A stretch of 64,000 nucleotides of DNA from Rhododendron vialii (GCF_030253575.1 NC_080560.1:43539001-43603000), one strand, 5' to 3'. Counted from the first letter of the stretch, positions 11,701 to 27,900 are shown. Translations and numbers: made by a program. Notes: generated by a model not told the origin, from the sequence alone.

Positions 11701-14700
11701 GGAAAACGAGTAAGGAATAGCAAATATAGATGAGAGTTGAACTTAAGAGGAGAGTTGTTTGTGTTCCTAGTATAATTACACTCCCATACGTAGGTTCTTT
11801 AATGTGTTGATAAAACTCTGGTTAGTTGTCTTTTGGCCTTAACTTGAGGCTTTTATGTTGTTGAAATCTTATTGCTAAATATCTGTTCATTTGGTTCTCT
11901 AATTGCTCTCATTGGATTATAAGCATCTATGTTTGCCATGGACATAAAAAAGTTGTACCCATACGGTCTTACCATACATTGAAAGGTTTTCCTGTATCAA
12001 TGTACCTATATTGGCCGTATCATATTTGCCCATACCTGTACCTGTACTCATGTTTCATAACTGACCCAGTCTTGATATTCTTGTGTGATCCCATGATATG
12101 CTTGTGTGATCCCTACAACTCATCAGGGTAACCATCAGATTCCATTGAGTTGGTTAGAAGCTATCTTTGGAGCTTGAATTCATGGAGAAAAATCAGCAAT
12201 GGAAATGATTAAGAAAAGAAGAAGCAGATGGTTATAAATTCTTTGAACTGTGGATGATTTAGCTTCTCTCGATTAGGAGTTTCTACGTAAAGCACGCTAG
12301 AGCTAACATAGCCGTTGCCAACTTTAGCATAGCGATTCACAAAAAGAAAAGACACAAATTATGAAGAACCTAATAATTTCAGGAATCATAAATTGGGAAA
12401 TAAATTTTTTGAATCGCCCCAGATTCAACACTGAACTAACCCAACCTGCAGATGTGCATCAGCATATGCATGAATCACAAAAGCAAATCATGAATCGTAA
12501 GATTCTTGTAACTATGTTTGTGTAAAGGAAGTTCATTACGTACGTGGTTTGACATGCATTCTATAGAGTTTGAGTTGCAGTTTCTGTGCCCTACAAGCAG
12601 TAAACCTGCTCTAGCAATCTGACTGACTTCATCTAGCGTCAATCTGCATCATTTTTAACAGCATTTGAAACTAATCTTTCATGCTCAATAAGTAGTAAGT
12701 CGTCATATGGGAGAGAGGCAAAGTGCTGATCTAAACTGATTCTAAAGTAGTGATGCATGGTGCATACCTTTCGAACAAGCGCACAAACTCTGACCGTGGT
12801 GTCTGTGGAGAGGTTTCATATAAGTTAATCCAAGCATTTGATTTCAACAATTCAACATCATTTAGTTGTTCACCAGGATATTCATGTTCCTTCACTTTCT
12901 TGTTAAGTTCAACTATCTTTACTTGAAATTATTTTTAGTGCTGTATTTACTTATACAGTTATACCATATCTAGTAAAACTTTATTCCTGCTCTCAGGAAG
13001 TATATTCTGCTATGATTGCTTGCTGAAGAATCATTCAAAGCTTAGGTTTCCTAGAGCTCCTGTACATGCTTTTTCCTTATCTCTCTGCCCCTCCAAACAC
13101 AAACTTTTACTGGGGTATCAAATTGCTTTTAGCTCCTTTTGGCTACTCTTGTGTTCCTTTGATAATTGTTGAAGGCCAAGTATGGACTAAAGCTATTGGT
13201 TTCCAATTGTGTTGTCCTACACATAGCTTCTTAAGTTCCATTTTGCCAAGTGTGTGTGTGCATGTATGCATTACCTTCATCTTATTTGTCACACAGTCTG
13301 TGTGCTTCATTTTGCTTTCTGAAACTTGTTTCTAGCATTCACCATATTTAACTATGCTGCAGGGGATATTCTGAGCCTCTTTGCAGGCATTGACTATTCC
13401 TCTAGCTCCGCTTTGGTCGACTACAGGATGAAGCAACTCGCATATGCATGTATTTGGGCTGTTCATCATAACAGGTTGTTTGTCCTTCACATCTTTAGTT
13501 TAATCTTAAGCTGCCTTGAATTTGGTGTCATTTGCTCATTTGTAAACAAATGTGCCCATGATTTGTGGGAAGGGTTCTAACTTTGTGAAGCACTGCATCA
13601 TGTGTACTGGATGATTCGTCTACACTGAGATATGATGTGAATCCAGTTTTTTTCTTCTTTCTGTTGGACAGTTATGTAATTGATTGGCTTATAACTATAT
13701 ATACATTTTAGTGCACTAAATAACTCCATTTACATTTGCACAGTTCTCTTAGATACGCAATGGGATTTGAAGATTCCAATTCTAATTTAGTTTCCTTGAA
13801 ATACCGAAAAAGATGACGATAACATTATAGACTTGTAACGTGTGGGACCTAGGACACACATGTAGACAATTAACAAGTAACAATCTGGAAACTTGGTGAC
13901 TCGCATGCTCTACATTTAGTGCTTTAGTGTCTTCTTCCTTCTTTGACCTTTTGTAACTGCATTAAATGCCAATCCTTCAAGTGACAAGGGCTGGGGTATT
14001 GTAAGGCTTCATAACAGAGTGGCTCGATGATCGATAGGCCTCTCATTCATTTGACGTACTAGAAATCATGACCTCTAAAAGGATGCATCACATAGAATAC
14101 AACCTTGATCCTTAAGTAACTTGAACTTTCTCCTGTTGAGATATGATAGGTATTGTGTCTCTTATATGATGTAAAAGTCTTACAATACCATTTTTCATCT
14201 TGACTAGTTGACTCCTTGGGAGAATTTAGCACAACCTTTGGTTTCTGGCTCCCAATTTCTGTAATTTTGGTAAGTCGTCCAAAGAAAATAGAGATGAAAA
14301 TTTTCTTCGTTATTTTACCTTCGGTAAATTAGCCAAGGTATAGCTTGGACTAGTTATTGGTCTTCGATTTCTTGTTTCCTTGTTTCTTGAAGCTTTAACT
14401 ACATGAAGTATTCTATTGTTGGTTGTGCAATTTTTTTTCGGGGCATCATTTATGGTTGCCTGTAGAAGCATGTAGTAGAATCATATTTCTTCAAGATAAT
14501 CAGCTTGTTGTCATGCCACATACAAGCTCATTAGTTTCTGATATTGAAATCTGATGTGCTACAAAGTACAAAGGCTGTTTAAATAGTTACTTTATCACTT
14601 CAACGTAGAACTATGATCTTGTTGCCACTTTGATGTTTTTGTTAGTTTGGAATTGGTAATTGCTTATTAGAGGTTCTTGTTTGGCAGAAATCAATTGCTG

Positions 14701-17700
14701 GATCAACTGTTTTTGACATCTGATAAGTCCAGTAGCTCAACAATCCTCTTGTTAGAGGCAGTAGTTATGTTGATTGATCCCAGACTTCCCTGGTCTTGTA
14801 AGATAGTTGGCTATCTCTTGCAAAGGAATACATATAACCTGTTGAGGGAGATTATACTCACTGGAAAGGTAAGCGTTTCAAATCCAACTGGCCTTTGTTG
14901 GTTTTGTTGGTCTTTCAGTCAGTATATCTTGTATCATGCCTTCACTTTCCTCTTCAGAACACAATGCTTGCAATTACATCGTACTCATAGGTGAAGGATT
15001 TTTGCAGAAAAGTAATTTGGGCACAGTATCATTTGGTTATGCTCTTGTACTGTCAGCATGTTCTCTTGAATGTTGGTAACTGAGGATTTCTAGACGGCAT
15101 ATATTATTCTAGCAATTCATTTGTTGTAACCTGAGGTCCCTAGGATATTGTAGTGCAGTTTTAAAGTCAGCATCTATTCTTTGTGGTCTTTTATTTGGTT
15201 TTCATCTTTGGACCTTAGTTGGTATCTGAGCTTTAGGGCACAGTGACATCATTAACTATGATGATCGTCTTATATGACCAATGTTATAGGTGTATTAGGC
15301 ATATTGTACTAAATTACTCTGTTAACTTGTTTTTGTTGCTGATTGGTAAACAATTATGTTGAAAGGTAATGTGTATTATCAAAAGGCCATCATTTAACTT
15401 GAAACTGAATAACCTTGCGATTACCCTAGTGATTTTTTTTCGTGATGTATTGCTTCTTTGTTGTGTTTCCAATTTTGTAGGAAAGAACAAGATTGCAAGA
15501 CTCAGTTGGGAAAATATCTTCTCTGGAGAGTGTCCTTGCCCTCCTTATATCTCATGTTGGTCAGGGATCATGTGTTTGTCCTAATATTGACCCACGATGG
15601 AGTTTCTCATCACAGATTCTAACAATTCCTTTCTTGTGGAAGCTTTTTCCATACCTAAAAGAGGTAATTTGGTTCATAAAGGCCCCACACTTACAAGTTT
15701 ATTTATTTTTGATAAGTAAATAAATATATTAGAGATATGGCATTAAGGCCTTGTTTGATAACAGTGATAGATGGATGAGATTCATAAGGAGATGAGATTA
15801 GGATTAGGATTAGGATTGGGATTGGTAATGAGAAGAGATTGATAATAAGAATGTTTGTTTGAGATGGGATTAGATGACGGGATTATTAATATCATGTTTG
15901 TTTGAGATGAGATTAGATGATGGGATTGGATTGATAGAAGGAATTGGTAATGAGAAGGGGTTGAGATTGAACTATGAATACCAAGTCCCAAGGGGTATTG
16001 CTAATACCCCATGTGGGCCGGCTTTGCATCCTGTGGGAGTAATAGTCCGGACATTTTTTGGTTACCAAACAAGGGCTTGATAGTCCCTTAGGATTGGTAA
16101 TCCAATCCCAAGAGCTAAGAGTTCTATCAAATGGGGCCTAAGGGAATGCCACCCATGTACAAAAGGACACAGAACAAAAAGGCCCTATACATTGCCATGA
16201 GAATGGAAAAGCTCAAACCAATCTAAAAATTGGTCAAGGGATGGATAACAATCTCCCTTGTCCCAACTATACAAGCTATTCACCAAAAAAGATTTTAATT
16301 TAGACAGAGGTTTTTTCACCCCTTCAGAAACTCTCGAATTTCTCTCGCGCCATAAGACCCACATCAAACAAAGCAGGAAAATTTCTCATTAATTTTCCTG
16401 CCAAAAGGTTTTCTTTTACTTTGACTCCATGTATTATCAATTATTTTATATTGAAACTTAAAATTTCTCTTCCTCTATTTGTCTAGGTTTTTGCAACGAG
16501 GGGATTAAATGAACACTATATTCATCAGATGGCATTGTGTGTGCAAAATCATGCCAATGTTCTACCGAATGATGTATCTACTCAATATCCTGGTTATGCC
16601 TGCCTTCTTGGAAATCTTCTCGAAACAGCTGGAGTCGCTTTTTCTCAGCCAGACTGCTCATTTGATACGGTAAAGACATGTGATTTCTCAACAGATTGCT
16701 ATTGTTTGTTTGCTCCTTCTGTGCACTCCTTGGCCATGTAGTAACAAGTTGGTTGTATTCAGTTGGATCCAAATGCAAGAGCAAATGAGTAAAGTTTTAC
16801 AATTTTTGACATTATTTGTCTTGCTTTTGGGCTTCAGTTTCTCCCTCTTTCATATGGATCATGTTGTTTTCTTCTCTAGGGTTTGGAAAGCGGTATATGA
16901 TTTGTAACTAGATGTTTAGTTTTTTCTTTCTTCTGTCCCTTAGTTGTATTTCGAGTCCACCTTGTGCTCATTGTACTTTTGCCTTTTGTTGTATTTTGTA
17001 CATAGTAATGATGAAATTTTTGTTACCTTTAGATAACAGTTTTGTTGTTGCCTATACTACTTGTATTTCAAAAGTGGATTGTTTTAGGTTTATGATTGTT
17101 AAGTTACCAATGGTCGTAAAAGCTTAAGCAGTTAGGAATTGGGCCCAAAAGCTATTCAACACCTCTAGTTACCTGGAGATGCAAACATCCGTACATGGAG
17201 CAAAACAGAATACTGAAGGGAGAACATGGAGCAAATCAAACAAAGAGACTTGAAACAGGGAGCAAATGCAAACAAAGAGACTTGAAACGCAAGTCCTATC
17301 CCAACCTGTGTTCTGATGTCATGTTAAGTTACTAAGTGTTCTGAAAGCTTACAAATGCTAACAAAGAGACTTGAAACCCAAGTCCTATCCCAACCTGAGT
17401 TCTGATGTCATGTTAAGTTACCAATTGTTCTAAAAGCTCAAGTTGTTAGGAAATGGGTCCAACAATGCATATCAAGTCATCCAACAATAAATATCCTTTG
17501 CAGCCTTGCAGGTAGTACTATGATTTCAATAGGAATGTACTTCGGATTTTTTCAAGCGGGGTGGAAGTTGTTGATTTGAAGCTCGCCAGCTTTGGGTTCA
17601 AACAAATGGAGCACGATGTTGGACTAGTATTGATGTTTTCTTGAGCGATCAGTTGGACTGGTTTGTTGGGAGTTGGCTTGTCATTTTGGGGTTAGGTGGA

Positions 17701-20700
17701 TTCGGGAAGACTTTGGTACAAAGGAATCACTTCTTCTTGTGGTGTACAGGGAGTAGAAGGGAAGGTCTCGGTCCAGAAATGCTAAAAGAGAGGGATACTA
17801 TGGGTATTGTGTTGATTGCAAAGGTGGTTAGGGCTTGAGGATAGGCTTGTGGGGCTGAGGAGGTGTGGAACGTCGTGGCATTACATGGTTAGGGTGAAGG
17901 TTAGGTCCTTAAGGTAACAGTAGAAATTCTGCCATGGCTGGGCTTACTGCTGAAAGTGTAGATGGAGAGCCGTGGGGAAGGTTTCGACTTTGCAGTTGAG
18001 TTCGAATCTTGCTAGATAACCAAATGAAACAGGAGCGGGATTGCGAATTTTCTAGTCCTCCCATAGAAACACATCAAAATCTAGCAAAACTCGCCAAAAA
18101 ATCGAACAGTTTGTGGTGTCTCCAATCATTTAGAAAGTTCCTGCATTATGGGAGTGAGTTCAGCTCCCTTTGGACCCTTTCCAATAATGACACGATTTAA
18201 ACCCGTGAGGACATGCCTGAAACTGCATTATCATTATAGTTTTGGATGGGAATGTTACACGGCTAGAGGTATATTAGAGGCAGGGGGCTGTGTACATAGG
18301 GAAGTCATTTTGGTTTAATTGACTTCTTACCAAAGAAAATATTGTAGAATCACACGTTTCGTTAAAAAGTAAATGTAGAAAAAGGTCATGCACATTGGCA
18401 AAATTTGGCGATGGAGTTTATCTTAATTTTTACTCGACAAGGGTCGCTAGTGTAGTGAAGGTTGGTCATTGAAGTTACCCACAAATTTATTTCATAATTT
18501 TCTTTAACACGCTATTGAAACCCAACTCCAAATGCACAACTTCTTTGCAAAAGAAAACAGTTTGCATGGCATATGGCTACTGTTCAGGCCTATGCTGGAA
18601 CTTCTCCATATATGCAAAGAATGTAATTATTAACGGAACACAATAAAAGAAGAAAGATAGTCCGTTTAAGTAAAATGAGTAAAATGATTTTATTATGTGT
18701 ATTCTACCTCTTGTTTCATCTTCCTAGGTATGTAATTTGTAATGCAGATGTAGGAACTACCAAGTTTTATTTTGGCTGGGCAATAAAATTTGCTTCTAAT
18801 TAGGTAATCTAAATATTGCTGAGTTATTGTTGTATTGGAATGTAACCTTTCCAGTATTTTCCATGTCAGCATTTTTGTCTCCTGTCATGGGACTTGGGAG
18901 TTTGTTGAGTCTCTGTCTATTCCACTAAACTGGCCATTTTATTTTTGTTGTCTTGTTATTCGCATGACGGTCATGATCTAATATGCGGAACCTGATTTTA
19001 TTTGATTGTCATTAATTAGTTATAATCAGTTATTTGTTGTATTCCTTATTCCTTGGCCGACTCATCAAGGTTATCTCAGTATGTTCCTTAATATTTGCTC
19101 AGCCATGATTGGATTTGCGCGCTCTTGGTTTTTTAGAGCTTACAATTCCACAAGTTTTATTCTTCTCCCTTTTCTTTTCTTTTCTTGATCAGGCTATAGA
19201 CTTTGCAGCTGTTGCAACATTTTTGTTGGAGGCTCTTCCTCCTATACAAGCATCTAACAGGGAAAGTAAAGAAAGTAAGTTGGGCTGAGTATTCTTTATC
19301 TTGTCTATTTTCCTTGGTTTTTTGGTTGTGTATTTTTATTTAATCTTCTCATTTCTAATTATTATGCAAAACATAATTGAACCTGTGGTTGTTCTTAATT
19401 GTTTCCTCAAATGTATATCTGTGTTTCTATTTACTTCCAGATTTCTTAGTGGATGAGGATGAAATGATGGTAGGTGATGAAGAAATTGAAAAAGGTCTTA
19501 ATAGGGATTTGGAACTCCAGATCTCTAATGCCATAGATTCGCGGTTTCTTCTACAATTGGTGCGTAATCCTGACATATCATGCTTATTAGCGTTAAAACT
19601 ATTTATTTGTTGGCACTTTGTAGTATTTTCGTTATATTTGATGTATCATAACTACGAAGCTACATATCTGCATGTTACGACTCTTGGGCAGACAAGCGTT
19701 TTGTTTGGAGGGATTTCACCTGTTAATGGTTCTCATAAAGAAGGGCCTCACGGCGAAGAGGTGGTAGCTGTTGGTGCTGCTTGTGCTTTCTTGCATGTGA
19801 CTTTAAACATTTTGCCCCTTGAGCGTACTATGACTGTACTAGCATATAGAACAGAGCTTGTTCCTGTGCTATGGAAATTTATGAAGCAATGCCATGAGAA
19901 TCAGAAGTGGTCAGCCTTGTCTGGGCATTTAACATATCTGCCGGCAGATGCACCTGGGTGGCTATTACCTTTGTCAGTTTTCTGCCCTGTATATAAGTAA
20001 GAACTTTGCTTCGACGAATATTCTTTATCTTGATTTTCATGTAGTTATCTAAATTGATTTGGTATGTGTATGAACGTCCTTTTTTTATGGACCAGGCATA
20101 TGCTTACGATAGTTGATAATGAGGAGTTCTACGAGCAAGAGAAGCCACTGTCTTTAAAAGATATCAAATGCTTGATTGTTATCTTAAGACAGGTAATATT
20201 TGTAGTTGTAGAATATTTAGGTCAATGTATTTCAGAGAAAATGGCTCTCTGCAGTATTTGATAGTTCTTTCCCTGAAGATTTAGGTAACTATATACCATG
20301 GCAAGGTGAAAAAGAAAGCATTTTACTATTGTTATTTCTCATCTGAGGAGTTTTTGACCTATACTGTTGATCATTTGTTGGTAGTATATCACCGGTGAAG
20401 TTTACATTATGCTCAGTGGCATTTTTATTTCCTGATGGGCTATAAAGATGGATGTCCAGTTGCCATTTAACATTTTAGTTGCTCATTTCTATAGGCCTTA
20501 TGGCAGCTCCTTTGGGTGAATCCCATCGCTTCCCCAAACTTATCCAAGTCTACTGCTGATGTATTTTCTCTTAAGAGGCACCCTCTAGAATTTATTCAGC
20601 ATAGGGTTAGCATTGTAGCTTCCGATCTTCTATCACAGGTAAATGATCTCATCCTGGTAATTGTTGGTTTGCTTTTCATAGATGGAGTATTGCCTGCTTA

Positions 20701-21868
20701 TAAAAAAAAATGGATTTTTTTAATATTTTAATATTTTCGTTCGTTATTGTTCTAATTTGTTATGTAAAACTGCTGTCTAGTTGCAAGATTGGAACAACAG
20801 ACGGCAGTTTACACCCCCAAGCGATTTCCATGCTGATGGTGTCAACGACCACTTTATTTCTCAGGTAAATAGCATTTTAACAGGTTGTCTTGAGAGCTAG
20901 GTACTACATGGTTTGGCACTGGTTGTTCTTATATGTTATCAACTTTCTGCAGGCTATGATAGAAAACAGTAGAGCTCATGAAATACTGCAACATGCTCCA
21001 TTCTTGGTGCCATTTACAAGCAGAGTTAAAATATTTGCCGTGAGTCACAAACTCATTATTATTACTTTTGCAATGTCTGTCCATTTATTTTTTTCACTCA
21101 TTTTTGTTTTCTTTTGTGCTCTATTATATTGAAATTCACTTACAGTCGCAACTGGCGGCAGTGAGGCAAAGAGATGGGTCTCATGCTGGTCTTACGAGGA
21201 ATCGATTCAGAATACGGCGGGATCATATATTGGAAGATGCTTTCAGTCAGTTGAACGCATTATCTGAAGAGGATCTTCGAGGACCGGTACTTCCCTAGCT
21301 GATATGCTTGTTGTATATTGTGTACTCCCTCCATCCCAAATTATTGGTCCTGTTTACTATTTGGGATCTCTAAAAAAATTGGGCTATATCTTTTATGTGG
21401 ATCTTGTTTGATAGATCTCAAATAATTTTATTAAACAGAGGTTTCAAAATCGTAAAAAACAGTATAGATTGTGACGTATAGACAATTGTTTGACAGTTTT
21501 GACTGACCCAAAAAGTATAACAGGACCAACAATTTGGGATGGAGGGAGTACATGTGTGTGTGTGTGCCTGCGCGCGATTTTATATGCTCAACTTTGGAAG
21601 TTATTTCCATACCCAGGAGATACAGAGAATGGACATGCGTACAAATTGTCTAAGGATGTTGGAATTTATGTTTTCTATATCTCAATGCATGCTATTTTCT
21701 CATGAATGTGCCAGATTCGTGTCACCTTTGTAAATGAATTTGGGGTGGAGGAGGCTGGTATTGATGGTGGTGGGATTTTCAAAGATTTTATGGAGAACAT
21801 TACTCGGGCAGCTTTTGATGTGCAGTATGGTTTATTTAAGGTTTGTCATTTTATATCGAAATTATCCA

Positions 21869-21916
<48 letters not shown>

Positions 21917-24900
21917 GTGTAAGCTGTAGTGCGTTATATGATTTTTGTTGTATTGAAAAATAGAGAAAGTGTATAGGGTGTTAATTAACCCTAACACAAA
22001 CACTCATTATTTATATTATGAGATACTTCATAACAAGACTAAACTAACCAATGTGGGAGAAACCACTGAACAATACTCTAAGTCTCTTAACAATTATCAT
22101 TATTCTTTAGCTCGTAAATCAAACATTAATGTTGAAGAACCAACCCCTATGCTAACGAGAAGTTTGTACAAAGACATTTGAAACCATTGGTATTTTACAT
22201 TTATAATGGTGCGTGATTTGGTAGGGAGAGGAATAAGACTTCTAAAGAAGTATTGTTTCCTGTACCCATGCTTAAATCCTGTCTCCGTCTGTCTCAAATG
22301 ATGGTTATGTCCTCTAGATGCCAATAAAATTATGGCAACCACTGAATGATCTCATAAAAGCAGTGATTAGGACATAATGCTGTTTGAATCCTTGGAGATT
22401 TTTTTCTTGTTAAGTATGAGTTATATTATTGAAAGTCCCCAAAGGAGCAAATCATGTACAACAATACAGAGGGCACATGACGACTATACCGAAGCACCTA
22501 ATCTGCTGGGATGTGCAAAATCTCATACGGAAAATGTAGGTAATAGGAAAAATCATCAAGAAGCCAAAAGAAAAGGGTAGATCAGAATGGAACTCCCTCA
22601 AGATCTGGTACCCCTCTCTCCAAATGCACCATGGAATGCAAACAAGCACCAGGTTCCATGCTTTGCTCTTGGTTCTCTTGTGACATTATGTACACAGCAT
22701 TCAGAAATGGCCTTTGCTGCACTAGACCTCACCCAAGCAACCCCATAGCTAAAAATCTGTGTAGCCGCCCGACAGTATAACAGTTTTTGGTTCACTGACT
22801 CCCTTGCCCATTATGTAGAACAACTAATGAACCTTGACCCTAGGCTTCCTACAAGTGGTTTGTGGTGGGTTATTATGTGAATCAACAAAAGAGCTAAGAT
22901 ATTAATGTTTGAAGATGAATAGCTTTCAGGTTTGTTTTTGAAGGAAAGATTTTCTTTTGATATTAAAAGTTAGCAGCTTGCTGGGTTTTCAGAACATTGT
23001 CAATTGAAGGGTTTAACAGTTAACGATTTATTTTTTTTGGTTATTGAAAAAATAAATAAGTAGGAATTAGATTGAGTGGGTGATAATTGGATAAAGTTTT
23101 TGGGGCCAAACTGTACTATTTGAGGGTAGTCAGCAGTAATCAAAGGTTGGGTTTGTGCTCGTCTGCAGTATGTACTATTAATCTTTTTTGGTTATAATAT
23201 GTGTGTTACAGCAAGTTGCATCTTATCACGATCCTTGTAACAGCAGTTTGGCCTCAATCCAGAACAGTTTTAATTGAGGCTATCTGGGTACCTAGGAAAT
23301 AGACTGGTTAAGGTTATGGGTGGTGGAAAAGGATCTACTTATGGTATTTGGTTCACACCTTATTTGTACTATTGCAAAGTGCAAACTGATAATATGCATA
23401 TGATTAGCTCTTATTGTGAAGGAAATGCTGTTGTTTTTCTCTCTAAAGTATTCGTTTAGCACTTGCTATGGTTAGGCAGGTATACTTAGCCTTCCTTGCT
23501 ATCTCCTTTTGCCTACTTAATGTTTTACTGAATATGCTTGACCTGATAATCCAGGAGACAGCGGACCACCTGCTCTACCCCAATCCTGGATCACTGATGG
23601 TGCATGAACAACATCTCCAGTATTTTCATTTTCTTGGAACTGTTCTTGCAAAGGTACAAAGTGGAATTGCCCCTTCTATCTACTATTTATCTAGAATGCT
23701 ATATCACAATAGAACAATTGCAATGTCACCTTCATGAACTGACTTTTGTCTTAAATTATGGTTTTCATGATTAAGCTTCCTTTTTCTTCATTTACCTTTT
23801 GGCCAGTACCTAGTGTGATAACTCAGTACAAGTAGAGCATTCTTAATTGCTTTCACGTTACTAGTTTCTTGTATTTTCCATGAACTGTGACGAATGCCAC
23901 ATGAAATGAAGAAATGAGAAGGTATATATTCTCCATGTGCTTAATTTTTGTAAAAGAGAATGACCCTAAGCAGGCCAGATGCTACCATTGAATTTTATAA
24001 CCTGACCAAAACGGAGCCTTATATTTTTGGTTATATTCTCCCCTTGATAACCTAATTATTGGATTTATGTACTAGTTCCTATATTGTAAACTACTGGCAC
24101 TAGATTTAAATAACTTATATAGTGGGTAGAAAATGTTCTCTTGGAAGTTATGGCTGCTATTCTTTTGCGTATTCTTTCCCTGTTATCGCCACATAGTAGT
24201 ATTTCTTCTCAGTTTGCAGATTTGGTAGATTTTCCTCATATTTTACTGTTTTCTTACTGATTGAGTTCTTCACGTATCATTTTGTTTCTTGAATTATTTC
24301 TTCAACTGGTTCTATACATCAATTTATTAGTTGAACTGTTAAGTGGATCTCAGAGCTCCCACTATTTGGTTTCTTATTGTTCTTCACAGTGGGACATGAT
24401 ATCTGTTTGTAATCGCTGCAGGCAATGTTTGAAGGGATTCTTGTTGATATACCATTTGCAACATTCTTCCTGAGCAAATTAAAGCAAAAGTAAGATTTCA
24501 GATGGCTTTTGGGGTCAATGTACTTATACTTCCCATATATCTGTTGCTCCCCATGCATGAGGATATCTTGTTTTATCTATCGTGCTCGTCTACCTTAACT
24601 TATTTTCATTTTTTTTGCCCCATTTTGATTTTGTGCAGGTACAACTACTTGAATGACTTACCTTCCTTAGATCCAGAGTTATATCGCCACCTTATTTTCT
24701 TAAAGGTGATATTTCTCCCTCTCCCTTGCTTCTTTGTGCTATAGCTCATCGTGAAACCTTATCCTTTTGACTGATTCAAGAAGTTGATTGGATGAAGCAA
24801 TTATGTGAACTTACTTATGTTCCAATTGGCAGTTACGAAAATAAATGGAACTGTATATAACAGCTTATTGTCAATTAAATAATTTGTTTTACCTCCTTGG

Positions 24901-27900
24901 ATATCGATGTTCTGTTCTTCTGTTGCATTAAGTGACAAAACTCTCATGTAAAAGGATCAAACCTGCATAAATAGTTGGACATAGGTGCGATGATATAGAA
25001 TGATCAATTAATGAATGGTATGCACGATGAATCTATACGTAGACTTATATAATGATGATTTGGAAGTAATCTTTTGCTGATCAACCTCATCTCCTTGGTT
25101 TGTGGTTGTGGCTCAATTTCACGTCCATATCTGTCGTTATGTTACAGTGTATGATTTGTGTGTTCACTTCTTAATTTATGTTTTTGTTTGACATACAGCG
25201 TTATGAAGGTGATATTGCGGAGTTGGAATTGTACTTTGTTATTGAGAACAATGAATATGGAGAGCAAACAGAGGAAGAGCTGCTTCCTAGAGGGAAAAGT
25301 ACACGTGTTACTAATGAGAAAGTAATTACATATATACATCTTATAGCCAACCATCGTTTGAACTTTCAGGTAGCTTGAGGTTCTGTTCAATATACCAAGT
25401 CTATTCTCAACCTTCAATTATTTTTGTTTATCATCCTGATGTCGTAATATGATTTTCAGATACGCCAACAAAGTTCCCATTTCCTGAGGGGATTTCAGCA
25501 GCTTATACAGAAAGATTGGATTGACATGTTTAATGAACATGAACTTCAGGTAGTGTGGTCCCTTATTCAATGTGTGTGCATTGATATGTCTACATTCCAT
25601 TAAGTATTTACTAGGCGATAGCTATGTGGTTCATTAAAGCATGCAAAGAGATATTAGTTTGCTGCTATAAGTAGTCACTAGGGAAGTAGTAATATGATTG
25701 CCGTGGACGTGCAGATTAATTAAGTTTGTCCATTTAAAGTTGCATCCAGCCACAAATTAGTTATGAGCAATGACGTTAACTATGAAGCCAAAGACATTCT
25801 GCAATATATGTGGCAATTTTATGCATTTTTAAATGTATTTTTTTCCATGAACAACTTAAAGAATTGCTATGTTGATCATTGCTGTTTTGTTCTTTGTTGA
25901 AGTGAAACCTGTCGCTAGTGTATGAATGTGCTACTACGTTACTGTTACTGTTCCTGTCTAATTAGACCATTTTTATCGTTGTTTATTATCTTGATGATAG
26001 ATTCTTTTCTTCCTATTAGATGCCTTGTATTTGCCTGAGGTATACAGTGCTGAATTATGTCATTGACAAAGTTACAAAGAAATGTACCTTGTTAGAGGTG
26101 TCTATTCGTTGTAGACCTTACTTTTTAGCTACTGAGAATCTCATGTTGGGTCATATCTTTAAGTTAATTTATAGGAAATACATGGCTTTTCTTACCAACT
26201 TGTCCGAACTCCTAGAAGACCTTGCCAGTTGGGGAAGTATCTGTTATTTGGTTGCTATCATCAGATTTTCATACTACAGCATCATTACTGTTTTTTTTCC
26301 TTTTTTTTCTTTTTGTAATTTGCATAGTGGTGTCTTCCTTTCTCTTTGATTTAGTTTTTCCTTCTATAGATTGACATTCCCCCTTATGTGTTGTGAATAT
26401 CCAGAACATGATGGCAGAATCTAGTGTAGCATAGTAGAAGTGCTATCATGGCATCTACAAGAGAGAGAGTTCTCTCGTCAATTTAACGATTTATAACAAA
26501 TAAAGAAGTCCTCATTTTTTGTAACTGGATGCATGACTCTTGGGTTGGCCTTTGGTGATGATCATCATCCGGGATTGTAGCGATTTATACCAAATTTCTG
26601 AATTCCTGATGACATGGACTCTTATGGGGTCAGATATAAAAGGAGAGATAACCAAAAGCTTTCATAACCTCCTCTCCCTCCTATGTAGCTGACTGTTTGT
26701 GTTTAATTAGTCTTCATTCTTATTAGTCAGTGATTGCTACAATCCTTTGTGACTTTTGTTTCAGAGAAACAGTAATGAGAACTTTAGTTTTTTCTCTGGG
26801 GTCTAACCACAATATCTTTGGCATATTTTCCAGCTTCTGATAGCTGGATCGATGGAGGGTTTTGATGTCAAGGATCTTCGAGCTCATACTAATTATGCGG
26901 GTGGTTATCATAGTGTGAGTTCTTTTTACGTTCATAGATGGAGATTGCCTATCATATCTTCAGTTTTTATTTATCAACAGTTGCCAAATTGGATTGTTCA
27001 AGCTTCAGTACAGGTGTTTGTTTACTATTATCCAAAAAAGAAAAAGAAATTGTCTGCAGTCTAGATGAACTTTTGTATGTGTCTTGTTCTTCCTTTTAAT
27101 GGACAACGGAATGAGATCTTCGGGCTCATTCTTCTGCTGTGTTGATCCGGATTTGGCAACGGAATAAGATGTAATCTATGGTGCAGGGTCTTGTTAAGAC
27201 CTCTTAATGTTGCTACCATAACAACTCCTTTCTGGCTATCATGTTATGTACAGCTCTGTTGATTTGTATAACAAGGTTGAATAGATTTGCACAATGATGT
27301 CCTTATGGTTGGTTTCTAAATACTCTTATCTGTACTTTTAGCTTTGATGTCATTGCAGTTGACCTCTACTCATTATTTCTTTATGCAGGAGCACTACGTC
27401 ATTGATATGTTTTGGGCAGTTCTCAGTAACTTTTCCAGGGAAAACCAGATGAAATTTTTGAAGTGAGTGCATCATCTATTTTAAAATACTCTAGAAACTC
27501 TGCGTGCGCATTTACACATGTATGTCATACTTCTTAGCCATGCTATTTGTTTATGGTGTTGCTTTTGAACACAAAGAAAACAGATCTGTCGCTAGATGAT
27601 TTACCTCATGTAGTTAATGCCATCCTTTGCCAAGAAGAAGCAGGTGTCTTCTTTTAAGCTAATCATAAGATCTGTAGGGAGTGTGCAACATCCTTCCATT
27701 GCTTTCAAGCCGATATTTGTAAATTAGCCAATTCGTTAATACACTTTTGTCATTCATGGATTTCTATGCGTTACAACTTCAGGTGCCTTAAATAAAGTTG
27801 AGCTCTTTAAGATATTTACAGACGACAGTAACCAAACGCCTTTGTTTTCTTTCCTTCTCTTGTGTTCTCTCTTTCAGGTTTGTTACTGGGTGTTCTCGAG

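Noticed and set aside
17990..18020. GAGTTCGAATCTTGC, resembling a tRNA B box
   Set aside because: No matching A box or cloverleaf upstream; probably chance within the UPL6 intron.
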